Shown in pieces: positions 1 through 8,248 of a stretch of 64,000 nt of DNA. The stretch lies in the NCBI RefSeq assembly GCF_003058225.1, contig NZ_QBUG01000005.1, positions 310,001-374,000 of the forward strand, given 5' to 3'. Every line of letters starts with the position of its first letter. Position 1 is the stretch's first letter. The translations under genes were made by a program, and so were the position numbers. This DNA is from Promicromonospora sp. AC04. GTDB lineage: Bacteria; Actinomycetota; Actinomycetes; Actinomycetales; Cellulomonadaceae. The notes below the pieces were generated by a model. That model was not told the origin of the DNA and did not search any database. It saw nothing but the letters and a program-made list of their open reading frames with translations.

Positions 1-67
1 GCACGTCCAACCCGAGCCCGCTCAGCAGCGCGGAGACGTCGCTGAGGACCGCGTCCCACCAGGCCAT
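1..67 (-). CDS. 5' end of an unidentified gene running off the left edge
   Basis: Reading leftward from an ATG at 67, the frame stays open to the window edge and gives about 22 residues starting MAWWDAVLSDVSALLSGLG. The codons mostly end in G or C, as in neighbouring genes. A TAGCCT box at 74-79 lies six bases before the ATG, the spacing of an actinobacterial leaderless promoter. The family cannot be recognised from so little sequence. Confidence 0.4.
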   Translation of the reverse strand, partial: MAWWDAVLSDVSALLSGLGLDV

Positions 68-205
68 CCGCCCAGGCTAGGGGCGGCCCCCGGGCCGGAA
101 CAGAGGCTCGAGCGGTTCAGGCGGGTGAAGTCACAGCAGATCGAGGGGGATGGCCTCAACCCTTCGGCTGATGCTGCGGGCGAGGGCGGGAGAGATGCCG
201 CCGGC

Positions 206-253
206 GAGTGGTGTTGCTGTGCGTAGACGTTGTCTACGCAGAGCAACACACTC
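206..253. repeat. long inverted repeat, copy A of a two-copy palindromic element
   Basis: The arms at 206-228 and 232-253 pair with one mismatch and one bulged base around a 3-base loop. The right arm and flank (232-256, GTCTACGCAGAGCAACACAC and on) match 45617-45641 exactly over 25 bases. It lies about 50 bases past the stop codon of the minus-strand lyase gene ending at 305, so it could end that operon's transcript. There is no T-run. Perfect sequence sharing with a distant site suggests a repeat family rather than an ordinary terminator. Confidence 0.75.
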
Positions 254-304
254 CGCTGAGTACGTGTCTCCCCCAGGGCTCCAACAACGGTGCAGCGCCG
301 CCCT

Positions 305-1180
305 TCAGCGGGCCAGCCGCAATACCCAGCGCGCCCGCTCAACCATCGCGACGTCGAGAAACGTCCCGTCCTCCAGCGCCACGGCACCGACGCCCTCGGT
401 CGCGGCGTCGCCCACCCGCTCAAGCACCTCTCGCGCAGCCGCGAGTTCTCCGTCGCCAGGCAGGAACGCGGCCCGGATCGTGTCGAGCTGCCCCGGGTGG
501 ATCGCCGTCCGGCCGCAGAAGCCGAGCGCGCGGCCCGTGCGGCATGACGCCGCGAGCCCGTCCAGGTCGCGCACGTTTGTGTACGCCGACATGTGCGGCG
601 GCGGCAGTTTCGCCGCCCGGGCCGCGACGACGACGCGGCTCCTCGCCCAGGTGAGCCCGTCGTCGGCGTCGACCCGCAGGTCCGAGCGTAGGTCCGCCTC
701 CCCCAGCCCGATGGACGCGACCTGCGGCGACGCCGTCGCCAGCTCGAAGGCACGCTCGACGCCGAGCGCCGACTCGACCAGCAGGTGCAGCGCCCGGCCG
801 GGCAGGGCCGCTGCGAGCGCCCGGACCTCGTCGGCCGACTCGACCTTGGGAATGCGCGCGCCGACTCCGGGCGGCAGGGCCGCGACCATCGCGACGTCGT
901 CGACGTGCCACGGCGTGCCGCGGTGGTTGATCCGCACCTGGACGGCCGTGGCGGCCCGGTCAGCAGCCGGGCCACCGGAAGACCCGGCACCCCGGCCACC
1001 GGCCGCGCCGTCGGGCAAGCCCGCGAGCAGCCGCGCCGCGCTCTCCCGCGCCTCCCCCTTGCGCGACGGCGCGACGGCGTCCTCCAGGTCGACGAGCACC
1101 GAGTCGGCCGGCGAGGCCAGCGCCTTGGTGACCCGGTCGGGGCGGTCGGCCGGGACGTACAGCAGGGTCAGCGGCGTCAT
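305..1180 (-). CDS. HpcH/HpaI-CitE family CoA ester lyase
   Basis: This 291-residue protein looks like the beta subunit of citrate lyase and related CoA-ester (malyl-, citramalyl-) lyases, which cleave a hydroxyacyl-CoA in a TIM-barrel site with Mg2+. It begins TPLTLLYVPADRPDRVTKAL and has the family's VLVDLEDAV segment near residue 30 and a metal-binding glutamate in IPKVESADEV. An Ala/Gly-rich insert (around residues 55-75) is not typical. Its ATG overlaps the stop of the CoA-transferase gene by 4 bases, so the two are translationally coupled and probably act in sequence: one makes a CoA thioester, the other splits it. The actual substrate is not known. Confidence 0.85.
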   Translation of the reverse strand: MTPLTLLYVPADRPDRVTKALASPADSVLVDLEDAVAPSRKGEARESAARLLAGLPDGAAGGRGAGSSGGPAADRAATAVQVRINHRGTPWHVDDVAMVAALPPGVGARIPKVESADEVRALAAALPGRALHLLVESALGVERAFELATASPQVASIGLGEADLRSDLRVDADDGLTWARSRVVVAARAAKLPPPHMSAYTNVRDLDGLAASCRTGRALGFCGRTAIHPGQLDTIRAAFLPGDGELAAAREVLERVGDAATEGVGAVALEDGTFLDVAMVERARWVLRLAR

Positions 1181-2385
1181 ACCGCCCCCTCCTCCCGCAG
1201 CTCCGCGACCCGCTCGGCACTGAACCCCAGCTCACCCAGCACGAGATCCGTGTCCGCGCCGTGCGGCCGGCCGGTGAACTGGATGACGCCGTCGTGCTCC
1301 GAGAGCCGGAACAGCGGCCCCTGCATCAGCATCGGCCCCAGCTCGGGGTCGTCGATCTCGTGGATCGTCCCGAGCGCCTGGAACTGGGGGTCCTCGACGA
1401 TGTCCCGCGCGTCGTACACGGGGGCGACGGCGGCCTGGGCCTCCTCGAACGCCGCCACCACCTCGTCGCGTGTCCGCAGCGCGATCCACCCGCCCACGGC
1501 CTCGTCCAGCTCCTCGGCGTGTCGAGCCCGGTCGACGCCGCGGGCGAACCACGGCTCGTCCACGAGCTCCGGACGCCCGACCAGCCGCACCACGCGCTCC
1601 GCGATCGACTGCGCCGACGTCGACACCGCCACCCAGTGCCCGTCGCTCGTGCGGTAGGTGTTGCGGGGCGCGTTGTTGCTGGACCGGTTACCGGTCCGAG
1701 CCTGCACGGTCCCCAGCTGGTCCCAGCGCGTGATCTGCGGCCCGAGCATCGCGAGGATCGGCTCGACGATCGCGGTGTCCACTACCTGCCCGTGGCCGGT
1801 CCGGTCGCGCACCGAGAGCGCCGTCATGATGGCGAACGCGGTGGCCAGCGACGCGACGCCGTCGGCCAGGCCGAAGGGGGGCAGGGTGGGCGGGCCGTCG
1901 GGCTCGCCGGTCATCGCCGCGAAGCCGCTCATCGCCTCGGCGAGCGTGCCGAACCCCGGGCGCGCGCGGTACGGGCCGGTCTGGCCGAACCCGGAGATCC
2001 GCGCGAGCACGAGGCGCGGGTTGCGGGCCGACAGCTCCGCGTAGCCCAGGCCCCAGCGTTCGAGCGTCCCGGGCCGGAAGTTCTCGATCACCACGTCGGC
2101 CTGCTCCGCCAGGGCGAGGAACACCTCGCGGCCACCGGGCGAGCCCAGGTTCGCGGTGACCGTGCGCTTGTTGCGGCCCAGGGTCTTCCACCAGAGGTTG
2201 ACGCCGTCCTTCGCGGCGCCGTGCGTGCGCGACGGGTCGGGCCTGGCCGGGTGCTCCACCTTGATGACGGAGGCCCCGAGGTCACCCAGGTGCATCGCCG
2301 CCATCGGCCCGGCGAACAGCGTGGACGCGTCCACGACGCGCAGGCCGGCCAGGGCGCCGTCGGCGGGATCGCGGGACACGCTCAT
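1177..2385 (-). CDS. CaiB/BaiF family class III CoA-transferase
   Basis: The 402-residue product matches family III CoA-transferases, which move CoA between carboxylic acids through an aspartyl-CoA mixed anhydride. The N-terminus contains LRVVDASTLFAGPMAAMHLG and GASVIKVEHPARPDPSR. The stretch ENFRPGTLERWGLGY is typical, and Asp175 in FGLADGVASL fits the catalytic aspartate. The ATG at 2385 overlaps the previous stop (ATGA), which decides the start over upstream in-frame codons. With the lyase it suggests that the operon's substrate releases a carboxylate that is activated and cleaved. Confidence 0.88.
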   Translation of the reverse strand: MSVSRDPADGALAGLRVVDASTLFAGPMAAMHLGDLGASVIKVEHPARPDPSRTHGAAKDGVNLWWKTLGRNKRTVTANLGSPGGREVFLALAEQADVVIENFRPGTLERWGLGYAELSARNPRLVLARISGFGQTGPYRARPGFGTLAEAMSGFAAMTGEPDGPPTLPPFGLADGVASLATAFAIMTALSVRDRTGHGQVVDTAIVEPILAMLGPQITRWDQLGTVQARTGNRSSNNAPRNTYRTSDGHWVAVSTSAQSIAERVVRLVGRPELVDEPWFARGVDRARHAEELDEAVGGWIALRTRDEVVAAFEEAQAAVAPVYDARDIVEDPQFQALGTIHEIDDPELGPMLMQGPLFRLSEHDGVIQFTGRPHGADTDLVLGELGFSAERVAELREEGAV

Positions 2386-4520
2386 GCGGTTGCCTCCCCT
2401 CGAACGTCCGACGCCGGATCCGCCGGCAGGTCCCACGCACAACGGAACCCGACGGTGGCGCTCCGCGCGAGCCCGAGCCCCGGGAGCAACAGCTTCACCG
2501 AGTAGTCGGGCGCGTGCCGCCCGCCCTCGACGTACCAGTCGGAGCCCTCGGCCCGGTAGTCGCTGCCGCCCTTGAGCATGACGAACCGGGTGCGGCCGTC
2601 GCTGTGCTCGCTCTCGGTCCAGTTCCACACCGCGGGCTCGACCCGGCGCAGGCCGCCGGTCTCCCCCGCGAGCTGCCACTCGTCCTCGGTCGGCAGCCGG
2701 CCGCCGCGCCACGCGCAGTACGCGCGGGCGTCGTCGAGGTCGACGAACGTCACCGGGTGCCCGTCGGTGCCCGCGGCGGACGGGCCGCCGTCGGCCCAGT
2801 GCGCCAGGAACCGGTGCGGCTCGGCGGGCGCGTAGTCCGTAGCGGCGAGGAACTCGGCGAACTGCGCGTTCGTCACCTCGGTCGCGGCGACCGCGACCGG
2901 CGCGGCCAGCGCGCCGTCGCGCTGCAGCGTCCGCGCGTCGTGCAGGCGTGGCGGAAGCGGCTTCCACTCGTCCACGTAGGGCGCGCCCTGGTACATCCCG
3001 GCCTCCCGCGCGCGGTAGCGCACGGTCAGCACGTAGGGACCTTCCGGCACGACGACGGCGTCCGCATCCGGCGTGCCCGACGGCGTCCGCGAGCTGTCAG
3101 ACGCGTCGGTCGCTCCGGTGACCCGTGGCTCCGACCCGACGGGGCGCCCGACGCGGCGCGCGAGCGCGTGCGGGAACCGGGCGTCGGCGTCGTGCGGCGC
3201 TGCCGCCAGGGCGTCGAGGAGGCCGGGCAGCCACTCGGGCTCCGCGGCGTCCGCGCCCACGTGCAGCAGCGCGGCGATCCCCCGCCCGGGTACGACGACG
3301 TCCGGCCCGCCCGACGGGTCAGACGCACGGATCCCTCCGGTGACCTCTGCGCACGGCGCGTCAGTGAGCGCGACGAGGCGCCCCGCCGCCCGCTCGGGAG
3401 CGTCCACAGCCAGCACCGGCCCGGCGTAGTCGGCGTCGCCCCGGTTCACCAGCGTCCAGAGCGTGACGCCGTCCAGCTCCCACCGGGAGGCGTACACCCC
3501 TGCGGCGTCGGCCTCGGGCGCGAGCTCCGCGAGCGGCGTCCACTCGCCGTCCAGCAGCAGGTCGCCGGCGGCGCGCTGGACGGTCACCAGGCGGCGAACC
3601 GTCGCGGCGTCGCGCCGGGACCAGCCGACCCACACCCCGAACACGACCTCCCACACCATGACGCCCACACCGTTGAGCCACGCGGACTGCAGCTCCGCCG
3701 AGTGGTCCCGGTGCCAGCGCCGCACGTGGTGCTGCATGTGCCGCCGCTCGTACCAGTGCGCGCGCAGCACGCCGGGCACCGGCGAGTCGGCGAAGAACTG
3801 CGCCCACGACGAGGAGTGGTCCTCGATGCGCTCGACCGCCAGCTTCGACTCGCCCTCCAGGACGATCCCGGGCCGCGCCGCCTCCAGCCGCGCGACCAGC
3901 TCGGGCTCGGCCTTCTTCAGGGTGTCGAGGAAGACGCCGTCCGCCCCGAGCTCGGCGACCACCGCGGCCAGCTCGGTGAGGTCGTCGGCGCCGCGCCGCG
4001 TGCCGACGTCCCACGGGTTGTAGTCGACGAACACGTGCAGGCCCGCCTCGTGGAACGTCCGCACCAGGCCGGCGAGGCCTGGCACGTCGCGGTAGAAGTC
4101 CCACTGGTTCCGGTCGTCCAGCCCGATCACCGGGTAGGCGTGCCACAGGACGACGGCGTCGAGCCCGCCGAACCGCTCGCGGGCGTCGCCGAGGAACCGC
4201 TCCGGCGTGAAGCGTCCATCGGAGAACGAGTAGAGCAGCTCGTCCCACAGCCACACCTGCGCCACGGTGCTGCACCGCGCCGCCCAGGCGGCCTCGGGCC
4301 GGGTGTACGCGGCGCCGGAGTAGCCGTGGTGCTTCTTGGCGTCGGAACGCCAGGCCCGCAGGGTCTCGCGCCAGGCCGGCCGGTCCGCCGGGTCCGCGGG
4401 CCCGGAGAAGATCTTGGCCTCGTCCAGGGCTGCGCTCCGCTCGGCGCTCAGCGGCCCGACGCCGACCTCGGTCGGCCGGTCGATCGGCCGCGGGACGAGG
4501 GGGTCGAACGTGTAGCTCAT
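2382..4520 (-). CDS. TIM-barrel (glycosidase-like) protein fused to a SUMF1-type domain
   Basis: The protein has 712 residues in two parts. Residues about 80-300 look like a glycosidase-type barrel, with VVLWHAYPVIGLDD, VFVDYNPWDVGTR, ADGVFLDTLKKAE (Asp199) and VLEGESK (Glu222/Glu224) as possible acidic active-site residues. A beta-rich segment and a Ser/Thr/Asp-rich linker (about 460-485) follow. Residues about 540-696 are a formylglycine-generating-enzyme (SUMF1) fold ending in VGFRCAW. The cysteine pair needed for sulfatase activation is absent: that position reads DYRAEGSDWYVEGG. A sulfatase-maturing role is therefore unlikely, and the domain may bind substrate. It lies between the kinase and CoA-transferase genes and overlaps the latter by 4 bases. 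There is no signal peptide, so it acts in the cytoplasm. Confidence 0.75.
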   Translation of the reverse strand: MSYTFDPLVPRPIDRPTEVGVGPLSAERSAALDEAKIFSGPADPADRPAWRETLRAWRSDAKKHHGYSGAAYTRPEAAWAARCSTVAQVWLWDELLYSFSDGRFTPERFLGDARERFGGLDAVVLWHAYPVIGLDDRNQWDFYRDVPGLAGLVRTFHEAGLHVFVDYNPWDVGTRRGADDLTELAAVVAELGADGVFLDTLKKAEPELVARLEAARPGIVLEGESKLAVERIEDHSSSWAQFFADSPVPGVLRAHWYERRHMQHHVRRWHRDHSAELQSAWLNGVGVMVWEVVFGVWVGWSRRDAATVRRLVTVQRAAGDLLLDGEWTPLAELAPEADAAGVYASRWELDGVTLWTLVNRGDADYAGPVLAVDAPERAAGRLVALTDAPCAEVTGGIRASDPSGGPDVVVPGRGIAALLHVGADAAEPEWLPGLLDALAAAPHDADARFPHALARRVGRPVGSEPRVTGATDASDSSRTPSGTPDADAVVVPEGPYVLTVRYRAREAGMYQGAPYVDEWKPLPPRLHDARTLQRDGALAAPVAVAATEVTNAQFAEFLAATDYAPAEPHRFLAHWADGGPSAAGTDGHPVTFVDLDDARAYCAWRGGRLPTEDEWQLAGETGGLRRVEPAVWNWTESEHSDGRTRFVMLKGGSDYRAEGSDWYVEGGRHAPDYSVKLLLPGLGLARSATVGFRCAWDLPADPASDVRGEATA

Positions 4521-4529
4521 GATGCCTCT

Positions 4530-5582
4530 CTAGTTCTTTTCGACGAGCAGGCGCTCGGCCAGCGCGACGACGTCGGCGGCGTCAGGCACGGCGTCCTGCG
4601 CCCCGAACCGGGTAACGGCGAGCGCCCCGGCCGCCCCGGCCACCTGCGCGGCCTCGACCAGCCCGCACTCGACGGGGCGGGCGAGGGCGGCCGCCAGGAC
4701 GCCGCAGTAGGTGTCGCCCGCGCCCGTGGTGTCCACCGCGGTGACCTGGGCGGCGGGCACGCGGACGGACGGGACGTCACGCTCGGCGACCAGGCTCCCC
4801 TGCCCGCCGAGCGTGACGACGACGGCGGGCACCCGAGCCAGCAGCTCGGCCGCGAGTTCCTCGGGGGTCGCGGAGCCTGTCGCATCGGGCCCACCGGCCG
4901 CACCCGCGCCGGAGTCTCCCGAAGCTGACCCGCCCGCCCCCACCGTCGGACCACCGACCAGGTCAGCGGCCTCGTGCTCGTTGACGACGAGCACGTCGAC
5001 CTCCTCCCAGAGCTCGTCGGGCAGCGGGCGCGACGGCGCGGCGTTGAGCACGAACAGCGCGCCCTCCCGGCGCGCCCGGGCGGCCGCCACGACGGTGTCG
5101 AGCGGGATCTCCAGCTGCGCCAGCACGACGTCGGCGTCCGCGATCCGTTGCGCCTGCGCCGCGCCCACCCGCACGCGCGAGTTCGCCCCGGGCGCCACGA
5201 CTATCGTGTTCTCGCCGTCGGGCGACACGGTGATCAGCGCGGTTCCGGTCGGGGCCGCGACGCGCTCGACGATGTCGGTCCGCACGCCCGCCCCCGCGAG
5301 CGAGGCGAGCAGCAGCTCGCCCGGCTCGTCCCGGCCGAGCGCCCCGACGAACGTGGTGTCCGCTCCCCCGGCGCGCGCCGCGGCGACCGCCTGGTTGGCG
5401 CCCTTGCCGCCGGGCGTGCGGCGGAGGTCGCCGCCGAGAATCGTCTCGCCGCCCGCGGGGTGCCGGGGCACGTCGACGACGAGGTCGACGTTCGCCGAAC
5501 CGACGACGACCACCCGGCCGCCGTCGGCCGAGCCAACGCCCGGGCGGTCGGCGCCCCCGGAGCTCAGGTCCCCCACGCTCAT
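4530..5582 (-). CDS. ribokinase-like PfkB family sugar kinase
   Basis: This is a 350-residue PfkB-fold kinase that probably phosphorylates ribose or a related sugar with ATP. It shows GSANVDLVVDVPRHPAGGET, the glycine pair PGGKGANQAVAAARAGG near residue 58, AAPSRPLPDE, VVVNEHEA and the C-terminal DTTGAGD with catalytic base Asp290. A Gly/Ala/Ser-rich insert (about 213-240) lengthens it beyond usual ribokinases (about 300 residues). The ATG at 5582 overlaps the stop of the upstream glycohydrolase gene (ATGA), which fixes the start. Placed after two ADP-ribosylglycohydrolase-like genes, it could trap ribose freed by them; this is inference. Confidence 0.87.
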   Translation of the reverse strand: MSVGDLSSGGADRPGVGSADGGRVVVVGSANVDLVVDVPRHPAGGETILGGDLRRTPGGKGANQAVAAARAGGADTTFVGALGRDEPGELLLASLAGAGVRTDIVERVAAPTGTALITVSPDGENTIVVAPGANSRVRVGAAQAQRIADADVVLAQLEIPLDTVVAAARARREGALFVLNAAPSRPLPDELWEEVDVLVVNEHEAADLVGGPTVGAGGSASGDSGAGAAGGPDATGSATPEELAAELLARVPAVVVTLGGQGSLVAERDVPSVRVPAAQVTAVDTTGAGDTYCGVLAAALARPVECGLVEAAQVAGAAGALAVTRFGAQDAVPDAADVVALAERLLVEKN

Positions 5583-6979
5583 GCCCCGCCCCCGACGGTT
5601 GAGGCCGGCGCGGCCAGCGCGACGGTGCGCGCCACGAGGTCGTCGATGCGCTGCTCCCCGCCCGGCAGTGAGGTCGCGATCCGCCCGTCGAGGGGCACGG
5701 TCCACCGCTCCCCGATCCCGTCGAGGCCGCGCAGGGCGCCCACGACCCCGCCCACGGTCGCGGCCGCCGAGTCGGTGTCCCACCCGGCGGTGACGGCGAT
5801 CGAGACGGAAGGCCCGAACTCGCCCCGGCCCGCGGTGAGCGCGAACGCGATGACCGCCGCGTTGTTCAGCACGTGCACCCAGTGCAGGTGCCCGTACTCG
5901 GCGTGGATGCGGTCCAGCCCGGCCCGCACGCCCGCCTCGCTCCCGTCACGCTCCGCTCCCAGCGAGCGGCCGAGCCGCACGGCGTCGGCCAGCCGGCTGC
6001 CCGGCGGCACGACGGCGTCCGCTGCGTCGAGCACCTGCTCCACGCCGTCGGCCACCATCGCCGCCGCGGCGAGCGCCGCCGCCCAGGCCGCCCCGTACAC
6101 CCCGTTGCGGGTGTGGCTGAGCCGGGCATCTGCCCAGGCCAGCCGCGCAGCCGTCCGGACGTCGCCGGGCGAGACCCAGCCGAGCAGGTCGGTGCGGATG
6201 AGCGCCCCGATCCACTCGCGGAAGGGGTTGTGGTGCGTCGCGGTCTCGGGCACGGGGCGCGCGTCGAGGATGTTGCGGTACGCGGCGCGCTCGGCCGTGA
6301 AGGTGCGGCCGGCGGGCAGGTCGTCGAGCCAGAGCTGCGCGACGTCGTCGGTGGTGAACCCGCGACCGTGCCGTTCCAGGAGCGCGAGGGCGAGGATCGG
6401 GTAGTTCAGGTCGTCGTCCTCGGGCATCCCGTCGATGTTCTCCTCCAGCGACGTCGGCGCCGACCGGCGGTTCCAGGGCCAGCGCGCCGCGACGTCGTCG
6501 GGCAGGCCGGCGGCCGTGAAGTACCGGTCGAGCGGCCAGCGGCCGGTCGACCGGAGGATCTCCTCGATGCCCGCCCGGGGGATCTTCTCCACGGGTTTCC
6601 CGAGCAGGCAGCCGGCCGCACGGCCGGTCCAGGCGCCGAGCACGCGGTCGGCGTACGCGGCCTCGGGGCTGCCGGGTCCGGACGGCCGCCGCGGCAGCGC
6701 GGGCACGGGCGGCAGCAGCGACTCGAAAGCCGCCCACTCGTCAGGCTCCTCGGGGGCCGACGGCGCGGGCCGGGCTGCCAGCTCGTCCAGCAGCTCGCGC
6801 GCCAGGGCCCGGAGCTCGGGCGACGCCGGCACCGGCCCCGCCCCGGACACCGCCGGCGTCGGGTCACCGCCCGCCGCGACCCAGCGGTCGCGGAGATCGG
6901 TGACGTCCTTGCCCTCGGCCGCCGACTGCACGAGCTCGTGCGTCAGCAGGTCCTCCGGCTGGGCCCAGGTCAGCCTCAC
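5579..6979 (-). CDS. ADP-ribosylglycohydrolase family protein (first of two)
   Basis: The 466-residue protein belongs to the ADP-ribosylglycohydrolase (DraG/ARH) family, Mg2+-dependent all-helical enzymes that cleave ribosyl bonds. It has GAWTGRAAGCLLGKPVEKIP, an acidic EDDDLNYPILALALLE in place of the usual TDDT, and the second metal site AGWDTDSAAATVGGVVGAL. The N-terminal 130 residues are an extra, family-unlike region. It overlaps both neighbours by 4 bases, with a second family member directly upstream. Substrates of such paralogue pairs in sugar operons are unproven; the transporter context suggests a small riboside rather than a modified protein. Confidence 0.88.
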   Translation of the reverse strand: MRLTWAQPEDLLTHELVQSAAEGKDVTDLRDRWVAAGGDPTPAVSGAGPVPASPELRALARELLDELAARPAPSAPEEPDEWAAFESLLPPVPALPRRPSGPGSPEAAYADRVLGAWTGRAAGCLLGKPVEKIPRAGIEEILRSTGRWPLDRYFTAAGLPDDVAARWPWNRRSAPTSLEENIDGMPEDDDLNYPILALALLERHGRGFTTDDVAQLWLDDLPAGRTFTAERAAYRNILDARPVPETATHHNPFREWIGALIRTDLLGWVSPGDVRTAARLAWADARLSHTRNGVYGAAWAAALAAAAMVADGVEQVLDAADAVVPPGSRLADAVRLGRSLGAERDGSEAGVRAGLDRIHAEYGHLHWVHVLNNAAVIAFALTAGRGEFGPSVSIAVTAGWDTDSAAATVGGVVGALRGLDGIGERWTVPLDGRIATSLPGGEQRIDDLVARTVALAAPASTVGGGA

Positions 6980-8178
6980 GCGGGCTCACCCGCCGTCGCC
7001 ACGTCGGCAGGGGCGACGGCGTCGAGCGCCACCAGCCGGGTCAGGGCCCGCTCCCGGTCCGCCCGCAGGATGTCGGCCGCGGCGGAGGCCATGAGCCGGC
7101 CGGTCTCCCGGACGTCCATCTTGCTCGCGGACTCGACCTCGTCGAGCCACTCGGCGGGCACGACGCCGCTCCCGCCCAGCCCCGCGCTGATCGCGCCGGC
7201 CATGACGGCTATCGAGTCGGCGTCGCGACCGTAGTTCACCGCGGCCAGCACGGCCCCGCGGTAGTCGCCGCGGTGGGCGAGCAGGAGCCCGAGGGCGACC
7301 GGCAGCTCCTCGATCGACTTGGTGCGCGAGGGGCGGCGCGCGTCCATCGACATCTGCCGGTACTCCGGCCCGACCGAGTCGTACGGGGCAACGGCCTCCC
7401 GGACGAGGCGCGCGAGCTCGCGCTCCTCGTCGTCGGTCGCCGGCCTCCCTCCGGCACCCGAGCCGGTCCACCCGGCGACCGCGTCCACCACCGCGTGGAG
7501 CGCCGCGGCGGTCCCGTCGTGCGCGACGTCGAACGCCGCCACCACGACGTCGTCGAGCGTGGCGCCCGGGGCGACCGACGCCGCCACCATCGCCGCGAAG
7601 ACGCCGGCCGCCTCACGCCCGTAGCTGGACTGGTGGGCGCCCGTGAGGTCGATCGCCTCGGCGTAGGCGCCCCGCGGGTCGCCCGCGTTCGCGAGCCCGA
7701 TGGGCGCCGCGTACATGGCGGCCCCGCAGTTGACGACGTTGCCCACACCAGCCTCGCGCGGGTCCACGTGCCCGTAGTGCAGCCGGGCCACCAGCCACTT
7801 CTCGGCGAGGAACACGCGCTGGAGCAGCAGCACCGTCGACTCGAGCTCGGGAATCCAGCGGGGCTCGCCGATCATGAGCGGCACCAGGTCCTCGGCCATC
7901 GCGTACGCGTCGAGGTGCTCGCGCCGCTTCGCATAGACCTCCACCAGTGCCCTGGTCATGAGGGTGTCGTCGGTGATGTGCCCGTCGCCCTTGTGGTATG
8001 GCGCAATGGGGCGCGCGTCCTGCCAGTTCGGGTACCAGGGCCCGACGATGCCGCGCACGCGGCCCCCGTGCCGCTCCTCGATCTGCTCGGGTGTCCAGCC
8101 CTCGGTGGCGCCACCAAGGGCGTCTCCCACGGCAGCACCGGTGATCACAGCCACCGACCGTTCCTCTAACCAGCTCAC
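6976..8178 (-). CDS. ADP-ribosylglycohydrolase family protein (second of two)
   Basis: This 400-residue ADP-ribosylglycohydrolase-fold protein has the canonical N-terminal VITGAAVGDALGGATEGW, the metal motif GHITDDTLMTRA (TDDT at 69-72) and the C-terminal YGRDADSIAVMAGAISAG. I chose the GTG at 8178 because an AAGGAG ribosome site lies 7 bases upstream and the conserved domain begins about ten residues in; the longer open frame has unlike codons. It is coupled to the following paralogue by an ATGA overlap. It differs from that paralogue in keeping the usual metal ligands, so the two may handle different anomers or act as a heteromer. Confidence 0.87.
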   Translation of the reverse strand: MSWLEERSVAVITGAAVGDALGGATEGWTPEQIEERHGGRVRGIVGPWYPNWQDARPIAPYHKGDGHITDDTLMTRALVEVYAKRREHLDAYAMAEDLVPLMIGEPRWIPELESTVLLLQRVFLAEKWLVARLHYGHVDPREAGVGNVVNCGAAMYAAPIGLANAGDPRGAYAEAIDLTGAHQSSYGREAAGVFAAMVAASVAPGATLDDVVVAAFDVAHDGTAAALHAVVDAVAGWTGSGAGGRPATDDEERELARLVREAVAPYDSVGPEYRQMSMDARRPSRTKSIEELPVALGLLLAHRGDYRGAVLAAVNYGRDADSIAVMAGAISAGLGGSGVVPAEWLDEVESASKMDVRETGRLMASAAADILRADRERALTRLVALDAVAPADVATAGEPA

Positions 8179-8248
8179 GGCTACGCTCCTTCGTCGTTCC
8201 TCGCCCGCCGCGCGTCGCGGCACGTCCCCCGCTCGTCCCCGGTGATCG

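Noticed and set aside
2382-4520. Sulfatase-activating formylglycine-generating enzyme
   Set aside because: The catalytic cysteine pair is missing and no sulfatase gene is nearby.
5579-8178. Toxin-antitoxin or DarT/DarG-like ADP-ribosylation defence
   Set aside because: No ADP-ribosyltransferase partner is encoded; the two ARH-fold genes are embedded in a sugar transport operon.
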